Assembly (NCBI GenBank): GCA_014904845.1 | Contig: MU119873.1 | Location: forward strand, 4,786 to 15,016 | From: Acephala macrosclerotiorum | Taxonomy: Eukaryota > Ascomycota > Leotiomycetes > Helotiales > Mollisiaceae | Length of the DNA: 10,231 nt | Direction of reading: 5' to 3' | Shown here: positions 1 through 9,920 of the stretch, piece after piece | Layout: each line of letters begins with the position of its first letter | Position numbering within the stretch: the first letter of the stretch is position 1 | Notes under the pieces: generated by a model | What the model was told of the DNA's origin: nothing | The model's input: the letters and a program-made list of their open reading frames with translations, nothing else | The model's database searches: none | Made by a program: the position numbers and the translations under genes

Positions 1-960
1 AAATTAAATATAAAATCGAATATGAAATTTTTTTTTTTTTATAAATAATACAAAATTTTTTTTTTTAAAATAATTATTTGTTATTACAATAAAAATACAA
101 ATTGAATATAAAAATAATAATTCGTAAAATAGCGTATTTCGAGACTTTAAAAATCTTAATTTTATTTGTATAATTATAATTATTTTTTCTTTGAAAATTT
201 ATTTGCAATAAATTACTAGAAATCGCTATATTTATATATATTCTCGAGTTGAAAAAATATCGAAAAAAAAATATAACGCGAGAAATTAAATACTAATATT
301 ATTAGAGAATAATATAATATTAAAACTCGCGAACGATTTTTATATTCTAACGAATTTTTTTTTATTTTTAATTTTTTATTAAATATTTTTAATATTATTT
401 TATATAAAATAAATACGATTAAAATAAGTATTATTAGTTTAAAAAAAAATACAAATAAAATAATACAAAAAATAAAAATATTTTTTTCGATTTTTTATAA
501 AACGTTTTTTTTTTAATAAAAAAAAACAAATAAAATTTTGAATAAAAAAATTTCTAATAAAAAAATGAAAAAATATTTTTTTATAATAATATTATTATTT
601 TTAAATGTGAATATTAAAAGAAAATATTTAGAAAACGATATAAAATACTAATTATTTTATTTTATTAAAAAAAAATAAAATCGAAAAATTTTCAAATATA
701 AAAACGAAAAAAAAAACTCAAATAAAAAAAATAATTTTATTGTTAAACAATTTCAATTTAAAATTATTTAATATAAATATTAATACGATATATAAATTTA
801 AATTTAAAAAAGTACGATTTATCGATTTAATTAATAAAATTAAAAAAATTCTTAAAAAACGAAAAAATTGATTTAAACGATTTAAAGTACAAAAAATATT
901 TTAAAAATATATTAAAAAATATATAAAATATTTATTATCGCGAATTGTTTCGATATTAAA
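1..960. other. Degraded AT-rich DNA with no identifiable gene
   Basis: Nothing in this stretch can be assigned. It has long A and T runs, stops in every frame, and G and C mostly within CpG. It lies directly upstream of the reverse transcriptase relic, so by the usual Ty3/gypsy order (LTR, gag, protease, RT) it may hold the remains of gag or protease, but I saw no zinc knuckle or aspartic protease motif. The excess of G over C that marks the next 3 kb is weak here. Confidence 0.5.
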
Positions 961-2000
961 AAAATTACGATTTATTTTTAAGCGATTAATATTTTTATTT
1001 GTTGAAAATTGACTATAAAAATCTGAAAAAAAAATATTTAATAAAATAATATTTAATCGTAAAAAAATAATAATATTTGATTAAAAAAAGATTTTTAAAA
1101 TCTATAAAAATATTAATTCGTTTATTCGCATTAAAATAATTCAATATATAATATAATAAAAAAAAAAATTCTATTATTTTAAAATTTTGTTTTCGATTGT
1201 AATAAAAATATTTCAAAAACGATTTAATCGTAAAATACTCGAAAAAAATAATAATTTTTAATCGCAAAAAAAATCGTTAAAATTTATTAATTAATTAATG
1301 CGATTATAAAAATAAATTTAATTACTTTAAAAACGTTAATATATTTTTTTTTATAAATAAATTTTTTAAAAAATTTATTGAATATTTTTACGTTTTTTTA
1401 ATAGATTTTTTTTCTAGATATAATTAATTTACATTAAACGTTTAAAGTAAAAATATAATTGTTTTTATAATTTTATTAAAATTTTTGCGAATAATAATAT
1501 CGTTTTAAAAAATAATTAATTTTGTAATTTAATTCGTTCGAATTATTATAATAATTTTAAAAAACGTATTTTTTAAAATCGCGATATTATTTTTAAATAA
1601 TATAAAAATCAAAATTTTTTATACGAATTACAATAACGAATTAATATTTCTAGAAATTTATTGATTCGTTTTTGAATATATTTAAAATTTGAATAAAACG
1701 TTAAATCGAATCGAGAGAATTCAAATTTGTATAAAGTTTAAATTACAATTTTATTTACAATTTTAAAAAGCATTTTTTTGAAAATATAAAAATTATTAAA
1801 ATTTTAAAATAAATTAAATATAATAATATTTTTGAAATTAAAATTTTTATTAGAATTTGTATTTATTATAAAATATAGATTTAATATTTTAATATTATTA
1901 TTAAATCGTTATATTAATTGATTAAAAAAAACGAATTTTTCGAATAAAAAAAAAAGTAAAAAATTGTTATAATATTTTTATAAAATAAATTTACGACGAT
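960..2000 (+). pseudogene. Ty3/gypsy reverse transcriptase relic (pol)
   Basis: This is a dead reverse transcriptase, the enzyme that copies retrotransposon RNA into DNA. Manual translation gives, in order: a fingers segment (LINAIIKINLITL at about 1291-1329); a palm segment LIDFFSRYN at 1398-1424, matching the family's first catalytic Asp motif; FVRI-type residues near 1540; FLNNI at 1590-1604, where active enzymes have F-L-D-D, so both catalytic Asp read as Asn; then a thumb/connection segment VYYKI at about 1861-1875 and KKNEFFE at about 1924-1944. In-frame TAA, TAG and TGA codons stand where Gln and Trp are expected. The frame moves: frame 1 before the T-run at 1344-1351, frame 0 from about 1356, frame 1 by 1864. 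The part before 1180 is assigned by position only. The family call is firm; exact ends are not. Confidence 0.82.
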
Positions 2001-2455
2001 TTTAATATTTTGTAAAATTTATTACGATTTTATTGATAAATAGAAAATGATTATTTTAAATATTAATATTAGTTAATAAAAATATAAAAAAATATTCGAT
2101 TAATATAACGATAAAAAATGAAAACGAGTAATTCGATACGAATTAAAACTTTAAAATACTATTAAATAAAATTATAATGCGATAAAAAAAAATATTGAAA
2201 AGTTTTAAAATATTTTTGCAAATTACGATTTTGATTATATAATATTTATTTTATTTTTAAAACGAATATTAATACGCTTATTATTTAATTAAATCGAATT
2301 ATAATAAATTTTTTTAATATTTTGATTATTTGTTGATTTATTTGAATACAATTATTTAATTTCGAAATCAAATATATTAAAAAAAGTATTTATATTACTA
2401 TAAATAGATTATTTAGAAAATTGAAAATAAAAAACGATAATTTAAAAAAAAAAAA
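2000..2455 (+). pseudogene. Ty3/gypsy RNase H relic (pol)
   Basis: This segment follows the reverse transcriptase and corresponds to RNase H, which removes the RNA strand during reverse transcription. Frame 0 from 2121 reads a KLRF-stop-LYNIYFI segment at about 2220-2255, then FKTNINTLII at 2256-2285, where the family has an E-T-D motif, then LNR, then IQLFNFEIKYIKKSIY at 2346-2393, and TINRLFRK at 2397-2420, where the family has A-D-G-L-S-R. Both Asp positions read as Asn (codons at 2265 and 2403). Gln and Trp positions read as stops. The frame between 2000 and 2120 is uncertain. A run of 14 A at 2444-2457 shifts the frame from 0 to 2 at the end of the domain. Confidence 0.82.
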
Positions 2456-2965
2456 AATATTAATAAATTTATTATAATTGAATTTAATTATATTAAAATA
2501 ATTTTAATCTCGATTAAAAAACGTAAAATTAATCGAAAAATTAAAAATAGATTATTTGTAATTAAAAGTAAATACGTAAAACGAGAATATTTATTTGAAT
2601 TATTAAATTAAATTTAAAGAAATTTTTTTAAATTCGATATTTTTGATTTTTAATTTTCGATATTGATTGTATTTTTCGTATATATTATATTAATCGCTTT
2701 CTTTGAAATTAATAAATTATTAAATAATAATAATAATAATATTATTATTTTTTCTTTTAATAATAATTATTCGAATTATTTTTAAAATATTGTTTGATAT
2801 TTAATAATTTTAAAACGATTAAAATAATTTTTAAAAATAAAATTTTACAAATTAATTCGAAAATTTATTAATTATAATATTTAAAACAAAATATTATAAA
2901 AAAATATTATTAAATTTTATTTATTTTGATTTGTTTTAAACGATTTAAAACAATATATAATAATT
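2456..2965 (+). pseudogene. Linker between RNase H and integrase (pol relic)
   Basis: Frame 2 is readable from the A-run at 2456 into the integrase. Early residues include KFIIIEFNYIKI and KRKINRKIKNRLFVI, a charged linker typical of fungal Ty3/gypsy pol. At 2723-2740 there are six AAT codons in frame (an Asn run), followed by further Asn and Ser codons. Residues just before the integrase (KIKFYKLIRKFINYNI) fit the usual pre-integrase segment with a KLYR-like core. This linker is matched in the inverted copy at the right end of the window, where the Asn run has become a long microsatellite. There is no enzymatic motif, so the assignment rests on frame continuity and flanking domains. Confidence 0.7.
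2723..2749 (+). repeat. Short (AAT)6 run in the pol linker
   Basis: Six perfect AAT units at 2723-2740 are followed by ATTATTATT. In the pol frame these are Asn codons, so this was originally coding sequence. The matching place in the inverted copy is the (ATT)n microsatellite at 10137-10231. Confidence 0.9.
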
Positions 2966-4159
2966 ATAATTGAATTATATAATAAATTCGAATATATTGA
3001 AAAAAAAAATATTTATTATCGAGTAATTAATTGATATTATTAGAAAAAATATTATGAAAACGTTCGAGATTTTGTAGTAAATTGTAGCGATTATTAGTAC
3101 AAAAATAAAAAAAAATACGAGAAAATTTTGTATTTTTAGAAAATAGTTTTATTATTTTATTACATTGAAATAAATATAATTAAATTTTTGCAATATAAAA
3201 TGTTTAATAATTTGATTGTAATATGAGATAATTTTTTCGATTAAATTAAAATCAAATTAATAAAAAATTCGATTTTTAAAAAAATTGTTAAATTTATTTA
3301 TAATAATATTATTTATAAATACGACGTTTTTAATTATATAAAATTGAACGAAAAGCTCAAATTTAAAAGAATTGTTATTAAAAAATTGAATAAATTTAAA
3401 ATCAAACGAATTATTATTTTCGTATATAATTCGAAAACAAATAAAATAATTAAATAAAAATATTAGTTTATTATTATTATATTAATTATTTTAACGAAAA
3501 AAAGTCAAAAAAACTAATTAAAATATTTATTAATTGTTCTTTTTATAGATCGAACGATTATTTATAAATCAATTAAATATACGCTATTTTATATAGTTTA
3601 TAATAGAGAAATTGTTTTATTTGTTGAAATTCGATTTTTTATTTAGAGAATTTTCGATTGAAACGAAATATATAATCGAGTAAAGTTTTTTGAGTTGAAA
3701 ATTAAATAAATTGAAATGCGAAACGAAAATATAAAAAAATCGAGATTGAAAAAAAAATGTAATCGCAAATAAAATTAAGTATATTTCGACGTTTATTATT
3801 AAATACGAAAAAAATTAATTCGAAAAAAAAATTTCGTTTTAATATATAATCTTAAGTTTATTGATTAAAATATATTTAAAAATATTAAATTATTATATAA
3901 ATAATTAGATTTATATCGAATTTATTAAATAAATTAATTAAAAAAAAATTATTTGCTCGAAGAAATAAACGAAATAATAATTCGAAAATTATATATTAAA
4001 AATCGTTTAAAAAAATTCGTTAAAAGAAATAAATACTAAAATTCTTCGAATAATAATAAAAATGAAAATATTATTAAATTCGTTGATTTTAACGATAATA
4101 AAAATATAAATATAGAAAAAGAAACGATTAAAGAATTTCGTAATAAATAGAGTACTTAA
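2966..4159 (+). pseudogene. Ty3/gypsy integrase relic (pol C-terminus)
   Basis: This is the remains of the integrase that inserts retrotransposon cDNA. One frame (frame 2) runs throughout. The N-terminal HHCC zinc site is at about 2972-3094: both His positions read Tyr (2978, 2993), the first Cys survives (3083) and the second reads Tyr (3092). The core follows, with FNNLIVI at 3203-3223, KYDVFNYIKLNEKLKFK at 3317-3367 and YNSKTNKIIK at 3425-3454. The positions expected for the D,D,E triad read Asn (3173), Asn (3347) and Lys (3452), so it is inactive. Then come LFYIVYNREIVLFVEI (about 3584-3631), a GPY/F module reading D-L-Y at 3908-3916, and NYLLEEI and KNRLKKFVKR near 3947-4027. The frame ends at TAG 4148 (possibly an old Gln codon) or TAA 4157. 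Confidence 0.88.
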
Positions 4160-4440
4160 AAAATTGAAAAAAAAATTAAAATTGTAATTCGTATTTTTGA
4201 ATTTAATAAAATCGAAAAAAACAAATACATATAATTCTTTGAAAATTGAGTAAATAAAAAAAACTCGTTAAATTTCGAGATAATAACGATTTTTTAATTG
4301 AGAAAAAATTATTTTCTTTTTTTCTATTTATAATAATTTTATTTTTTTATTGATTTTCTTTAAAATACTTTTATTTATTTTAATAGATTTTATTTATATT
4401 TTAAAAGTTTTATTTTTCTTTTATTGTAATTGAAACAATT
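4160..4440 (+). other. 3' untranslated part of the left element, with start of 3' LTR likely
   Basis: This lies between the end of pol and a TATA-like site. In a Ty3/gypsy element it should hold the polypurine tract and the start of the 3' LTR. Purine-rich tracts are seen (for example near 4258-4266 and 4290-4300), but A-richness everywhere prevents choosing one. The sequence at about 4284-4410 is still shared with the inverted copy (8530-8655), so it belongs to the element and not to the flank. I could not fix an LTR boundary. Confidence 0.4.
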
Positions 4441-4441
4441 T

Positions 4442-4500
4442 TATTATATAAAAAAACGAGATTATACTATTTTTTCTTTTTTTAGAAAATTCTAAAAAAT
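4442..4500 (+). promoter_or_regulatory. Possible LTR TATA box and transcription start region
   Basis: A TATATAAAAAAACGAG stretch at 4445-4460 is followed by ATTATACTAT and a T-rich segment with TTAGAAAATTCTAAAAAAT. It resembles the block at 8219-8282 in order and spacing: TATATAAA, AACGA, ATTATA, ACTAT, CTTT/CTCT, then AAATTCT. The position about 280 bases after the pol stop suits the U3/R part of a 3' LTR. In DNA this AT-rich a TATA string alone means little; the shared order of short words is the main support. Confidence 0.38.
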
Positions 4501-4530
4501 TTTAATTTTTAAAATTTATAAGAAATATTT

Positions 4531-4610
4531 TTCAATATATTTAAATATTTTTAAATATATTTCAATACATTTAAATGTATTTCGATTATATTTAATTACA
4601 TTCAAATTAT
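4531..4610. repeat. Degenerate 10-bp tandem repeat
   Basis: Eight consecutive 10-base units of the form TTcAAtatAT can be read: ttcaatatat, ttaaatattt, ttaaatatat, ttcaatacat, ttaaatgtat, ttcgattata, tttaattaca, ttcaaattat. The differences among units are largely C/T changes. The period is close to one DNA helical turn. It lies just downstream of the possible TATA site, within or near the presumed LTR. No function can be assigned. Confidence 0.7.
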
Positions 4611-4619
4611 ACAAACATT

Positions 4620-5811
4620 TATTAATATAATATTTATTATAATTTATAAAAAAACTTTTTTAATTTTTTTTTTTCTCTTTTTTAAAATTTTTTAATTACA
4701 ATTTTTCAATTTTATATTAATTTAAAAATTATAATTTTTTTTTAATATTATTTTATTTTTTTTTTATTTTTTTAAAATTTTAATTTGTATTATTTTATAT
4801 ATAAATAATTTTATTAATCGAATATATTTTATTTATTTAAACATTTTACAACGATTTTTTTCAAAAATTTATATATATTTTTTTTACAAAAACGATTTAC
4901 AAATATTTACTTTTTTTATTTTTTTTTTTTTAAAATTCATTTAATACGTTTTATAAAAAATCAATATAAAACTATTTATTTAAAACTTTCAAAATTTTCT
5001 ATTCGAGATTAATATTACGATATTTTAATTACATATACTAATACGCTTTAAAAACTTTTCTCGTAAAAATAAATAAACTTTACAATTTTTAATTATTCAA
5101 AACGTAAAAATATTTATTTACTTTTTTTGTATAATCTTTTTACAAATATAAAAATTTATAATTTTTTTCGATTTTATTAATAAATTTTTTTTTTTTAAAT
5201 TTATATATTCTTTATTTTCAAAATTCGATTAATTTATTATATTATTTTTTTATATACAAATTTTACAATTTCAGTTTTTATTCTCGAAACTCTTATAATA
5301 TTACTATTATATTTCAAAGAAATACTTTATTAAATCTTGAAAATACGAATTTCGTGTATAAAAAAAGAAATAAAAATAATTATAATACATTTATATAAAT
5401 CGTATAACGCAATCTCAATAATTTATAAAAAATTATCAACAAATTATTACTTAAAAAAAAAGTAATTACAATTAATAATATTAATAATAAATTTATAAAA
5501 ACTAAAAATATAATAAAAAAAGTTTTAATTAAATAAAAAAAAAAATTGAAAATAATATTATTTTAAAAATTTTTAAAATTTTTTTAAAATAATATACAAT
5601 TTTAAATAAAAACTTTTTCTTTGAAATAAATAAAATTGAAAAATCGCGTATTGCGTTTTAATAAACTCGATTTAATTTGATTAAAACTTTTAATAGTATA
5701 TTTAAACGTTATAATTAAAAAACTTTTTTTCGAATTTAAATATTTTAATAATTTATTAAAAATTCTATTAATAAATTTTACAATAAATATATATACTAAA
5801 AATTCGAATAA
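4620..5811. other. AT-rich stretch without identifiable gene
   Basis: No reading frame of note on either strand. The + strand here carries many more non-CpG C than G (for example 4561-4620 has about 7 C and 1 G; 4861-4920 and 5041-5100 have several C and no non-CpG G), the opposite of 2.5-4.2 kb. That implies that the minus strand lost its C here. The composition suggests another old repeat, but no domain or terminal repeat was recognised. Confidence 0.5.
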
Positions 5812-6105
5812 ATGTTTTATATAAAACGTTTTACGTTTCGCGAAATTATTAAAATTATTAATATAATTATTATTGTAAAAAATAAAATTTGTAATATACT
5901 ATTTATAAGAATATTTTTTCGATTTATCGATTGTAAAAAAGCGTTAATATATTTAAAAAATGCGAATAACGATTTAATAATTACAAATTTAAATAAAATA
6001 AATTTAAAAAAATTACGTTTTATTTTCTATTTCTACGAACTTTTAATAATTAAAAAATATATTAAAATTTTTTTTTTGATTTTTGCGAATAAATCTAAAA
6101 AATAA
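5812..6105 (+). pseudogene. 97-codon open frame, unidentified, probably a relic
   Basis: An ATG-to-TAA frame of 97 codons, unusual in a region where stops are dense. The product would be basic and rich in Ile, Phe, Lys and Asn, including FTFREIIKIIN near the start and KKALIYLKNANNDLIITNL in the middle. There is no ribosome-site logic to apply in a eukaryote and no signal peptide or clear membrane segment. Non-CpG G and C are both reduced, so the present sequence is already mutated and need not encode a working protein. The middle part faintly recalls the RNA-binding or gag-like proteins encoded by some fungal retroelements (a K-S-G-D-like turn followed by a hydrophobic strand), but I would not name it. 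Confidence 0.3.
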
Positions 6106-6439
6106 TTAATTATTATTATTAATAATATAAATATTCGAAATATTAAATCTTAAAAAACTATTAATATTAATATTTTATTTTTTTAATCAATTTCATTAAT
6201 TGATAATAACGATAACGACAATGATAATTACAATAACAATATTATTATTATTAGTTCTTTTATATAAAACTTTTTATTTTTTCAAATTTTTTAAATTTTT
6301 CGAGTTTTTCGATTTATTTATTTTTTCGTTTCAATTTCTACGTCAATTAAATCTAAGAAATTTACTATTAATAATAAGAAATATTACAATATATTTATAT
6401 TTATATTAAAAAAATATAAAATTATTATTATTTTATCGC

Positions 6440-7784
6440 AATTTAATATTATTTTATCTCGATTAATTCGCGAATTTCGATCAAATAATATACGCTCGAT
6501 AATTGATTACGCGTACAATATAAATAGTATCTAAAAATCAAATATTACTTTTTTTAATATTTTGAGTTTTATTAATCGTATTAAAATTCTAAATACCGTT
6601 TATAATATTTACAAGTATTTATTTACTAAACAATTTTATCGAGTTTATTGTATAACGTTTTACGAGAATCTCAATTTATACTTTGAAAACAACGAAAAAT
6701 AAATTGAAATTATAAAAATACAATTATTTAAAATTTATAAATTGTATACTAAAAAATTTTTTTTTCGATTTATTTAAATTTATTTTAATACTCGTTTTTA
6801 ATTTATAAATATTTTTACTATTTTTTAATATAAACAGAAAACGTTAACGAAAAATCGATTTTAATTTTCGCGAGTTTTTATTGTTTTTATTTTTGTTTTC
6901 TCAATTAAATCGTTTATTGATTTAAAAATTGTAATAATTTTTATTTTATAAAATTTCTTTAAATAAACGAAAAAAAAAATATTTTATTGCTTTTTTTTAA
7001 AGAAATTAATATATTAAAATTCTATTACTAATAAACTTTTTTTAACGAATTTTTTTTTTTATACAATATATACTTTTTTTTTATTATTCAATTTTTGTAA
7101 ACAAATTTTAAATTGTAATTATTGTTTTATCGATTTTCTAAAGACTATTTTCTTTATTTCGTTACTTTTTCTCAATTTATTAAATTTTATTAAAACAATA
7201 AAATTAATTAATTTTTTTACGAAAAAAAAATCAATATATTTTAAGATTTAAATTTATTATATATTGAATTTTTTTTTTCTAATAAATTTCAAATGATTTA
7301 TTTACGATTTAATAATTATAAAAAAACGATAAATTAATTCTTTTAATTCTTTAAAAAAACTACTTAAATAAATCTTTTTTTTAGTATTAAAAATCGAATT
7401 TTAATTGAAAATCTTTTAAAATAAATTCAATTAAATATTATAAAAAAAAAATCTCAAAAATTGAAATTATACGTTTATAAAACAAAGATTTTTATCGATC
7501 AAAAATACGTTAAAAATCTCAAGAATTTTAATTTTTTTATTTTACTTTTCGTAAATTTAATATTTGTTAATATTAGCGAAAAAATTATTAGTGATATTAT
7601 CTACGAAAAACTCAAAAAAATTTATAATAAATTTTGAATTCTTTTTGAAAATCGAATTCGAGAACTTTTTAATAACGAATCTTTTCTCGATAATATTCAA
7701 TTTAAAAAAATCAATGCAATTTTCAATATAATTCGTTGCGTGAAACTTTTAAATTACTTTATTATTCGATATAAAATTTTTTAA
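6440..7784 (+). pseudogene. Unidentified coding relic, possibly retroelement gag
   Basis: Frame 0 is unusually readable over a long stretch, clearest at 7110-7784 (about 225 codons). From 7425 to 7781 it has a single stop, TGA at 7635, probably an old Trp codon. Readable pieces include LFYRFSKDY near 7122-7148, EKLKKIYNKF (7605-7634), ENRIRELFNNESFLDNIQFK (7647-7706) and INAIFNIIRCVKLLNYFIIR (about 7710-7769). Base use is richer in C than in the pol relic, with GAA, TTC, TAC and CTC codons present, so it is less damaged or was mutated on the other strand. I do not recognise the family. Its place before an LTR-like segment suggests a gag or other element-borne protein; a captured host gene is an alternative. 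Upstream of 7110 the frame is weaker (for example VLRESQFIL near 6657). Confidence 0.45.
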
Positions 7785-8160
7785 TAATTAAATTATTAAA
7801 ATTCGTTTAATAATAAATATTTGTATATTTATTAGTAAAAATAAATTGTAATTCAAATTAAATTAATTTTTCGATATTTTGAAATAAAAAAAATAAAAAT
7901 ATTTTCTAGTAATAAATTTTTTTTTAAATGCGAAATTGAGAAATTAATAGTATTTATAGAGAATAATTAAAAGTATTTAATTATTTTTAACGATAAATTT
8001 AAATTTGAAATTCGTTTATTTTTTTTCTTTCTATTAAATTTTAAAAAGAAAAAAAAATAAATTACAAAAAAGTTTAATACTAATAAAAATAATAAAAAAA
8101 TTGCTAGATTTTTAAAAAAAGATAACAATAATTTGAAAAATCTCAAACTTTAAATTTTTT
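7785..8160. other. AT-rich stretch without identifiable gene
   Basis: Follows the stop of the unidentified relic at 7782 and precedes the LTR-like block. It holds long A and T runs and some purine-rich tracts (for example near 8040-8062 and 8085-8100) but no frame or motif I can support. Confidence 0.5.
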
Positions 8161-8290
8161 ATTTAAAGTGAGTTTTTTCTCTTTTTTTAGTTTTTTTTTT
8201 CGAGATTCAAAACGAGCTCATTATATAAAAGAACGATTATAGTAAGACTATATATTCTCTCTTCAAAAATTCTTGTAAAATAATTAGTTT
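8160..8290 (+). promoter_or_regulatory. Possible LTR promoter block (TATA box)
   Basis: The best-preserved regulatory-looking stretch in the window. TATATAAAAGAACG at 8222-8235 is followed by ATTATAGTAAGACTATATATTCTCTCTTC and AAAAATTCTTGTAAAAT. A TATA box followed by a pyrimidine-rich CTCTCTTC segment about 35 bases later is typical of the U3/R junction in fungal LTRs. GAGCTC just upstream and several non-CpG G and C here show that it is less eroded than its surroundings. It lies in + orientation, while the neighbouring pol relic at higher coordinates is on the minus strand, so it probably belongs to a different element, perhaps the one holding the relic at 6440-7784. Confidence 0.42.
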
Positions 8291-8728
8291 CGAAAGTAGT
8301 ATTAATTACGTGTTTTCTAATATATAAAAAGTTTTCGTTTACTATAAATTAATTAACAACTTTTTCTATTTCTATTTTAATTAATTAATTGATTGATTTA
8401 CGAATTACAAATTACTTCGAATAAATTTAATCTATTGATTAAAACGAATTAATTTACGATTGGACTTTTTTACTTTGTATTTTATTACTTTTCTACAATA
8501 TTTAAAAATACTCGAATATATTAAAAAAATTTTTTGTAAATTTTAAATTGTAAATAAAGTTTGTTAAAATAAATAAAAGTATTTTAAAAAAAATCGATAA
8601 AAAAATGAAATTACTATAAATAAAAAAAAAAAAAAAATTTCGATTAAAAAATCGTATATATTTGTTTTTTTTTTAATTTTATTAAATTTAAAAATACGAA
8701 TTATAATTTTATTTATTTTTTTAATTTT

Positions 8729-9920
8729 TTAAATATTTTATTTATTATAAAAATTTTTAATCGTTTTTTTTTTATATTTATATTTTTATTATTATTAAAA
8801 TCAATAAATTTAATAATATTTTTATTTTTGTTATTATTTAAAAAGTTTTAATATTTATTTTTTTTAACGAATTTTTTTAAACGATTTTTAGTATATAATT
8901 TTCAAATTATTATTTTGTTTATTTTTTTAAATAAATAATTTTTTTTGATTAATTTATTTAATAAATTTAATATAAATTTAATTATTTATATAGTAATTTA
9001 ATATTTTTAAATATATTTTAATTAATAAATTTAATATTATATATTAAAATAAAATAAAAATTTCGAATTAATTTTTTTCGTATTTAATAATAAACGTCGA
9101 AATATATTTAATTTTATTTGCGATTATATTTTTTTTTTAATTTCGATTTTTTTATATTTTTATTTCGTATTTTAATTTATTTGATTTTTAATTTAAAAAA
9201 CTTTATTCGATTATATATTTCGTTTTAATTAAAAGTTTTTTAAATAGAAAATCGAATTTTAATAAATAAAATAATTTCTTTACTATAAATTATATAAAAT
9301 AATATATATTTAATTAATTTATAAATAATCGTTCAATTCGCAAAAAAAACAATTAATAAATATTTTAATTAATTTTTTTTGCTTTTTTTCATTAAAACAA
9401 TTAATATAATAATAATAAATTAATATTTTTATTTAATTATTTTATTTATTTTCGAATTATATACAAAAATAATAATTCGTTTAATTTCGAATTTATTTAA
9501 TTTTTTAATATCGATTTTTTTAAATTCGAATTTTTTATTCAATTTTATATAATCGAAAACGTCGTATTTATAAATAATATTATTATAAATAAATTTAATA
9601 ATTTTTTTAAAAATCGAAATTTTTATTAATTTAATTTTAATTCAATTGAAAAAATTATTTTATACTATAATTAAATTATTGAATATTTTATATTACGAGA
9701 ATATAATTATATTTATTTTAATACAATAAAATAATAAAATTATTTTTTAAAAATATAAAGTTTTTTCGTATTTTTTTTTATTTTTATATTAATAATTATT
9801 ATAATTTATTATAAAATCTCGAACGTTTTTATAGTATTTTTTTTAATAATATCGATTAATTATTCGATAATAAATATTTTTTTTTTAATATATTTAAACT
9901 TATTATATAATTTAATTATA
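8729..9920 (-). pseudogene. Second Ty3/gypsy integrase relic (inverted copy)
   Basis: By alignment to the left copy this is the integrase part of pol read on the minus strand, with the C-terminal end near 8729 and the HHCC end near 9920. The GPY/F position corresponds to about 8970-8980. The segment equivalent to the left arm's KKSRLKKKCNRK lies near 9120-9160. Loss of both G and C means that on its own this copy would hardly be recognisable as coding; the call depends on the match to the left copy. It points towards the left copy (convergent orientation). There is no open frame of any length. Confidence 0.8.

Larger units (their letters stand above)
2722..4410 (+). repeat. Left arm of a long imperfect inverted repeat
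   Basis: This stretch matches the reverse complement of about 8530-10231. Paired coordinates sum to about 12885-12888, for example CGTTCG at 3061 with CGAACG at 9820, and ATTCGAATT near 2770 with its partner near 10112. Differences are mostly transitions, plus a few indels; the largest is about 35-50 extra bases here near 4230-4285. This arm has lost almost all non-CpG C on the + strand but keeps many G. For example, bases 3601-3780 hold about 19 non-CpG G and 1 non-CpG C by my count. Homology fades near 4410. Confidence 0.88.

Noticed and set aside
239..290. Possible hairpin between ATTCTCG (239-245) and CGAGAAAT (281-288)
   Set aside because: The stem is only about 7 bases and such matches are common where most sequence is A and T.
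1013..1267. 84-codon open frame on the minus strand
   Set aside because: It is antisense to the recognisable start of the reverse transcriptase relic, and its composition (Phe, Tyr, Ile, Lys) is what AT-rich DNA gives by chance.
5400..5660. Inverted words around ACGCAAT (5407) and ATTGCGT (5649)
   Set aside because: Shared match is about 7 bases with no flanking similarity.
6200..6409. 69-codon open frame on the + strand
   Set aside because: Its first third is a degenerate simple repeat (Ile/Thr/Met from ATAACGATAACGACAATGATAATTACA-like units) and the rest is Phe/Leu-rich low-complexity sequence; no domain or context supports a gene.
8340..8530. Primer binding site or tRNA remnant near the GATTGGAC at 8458-8465
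   Set aside because: The only GG in the window drew attention, but no tRNA 3'-end complement or LTR end could be matched.
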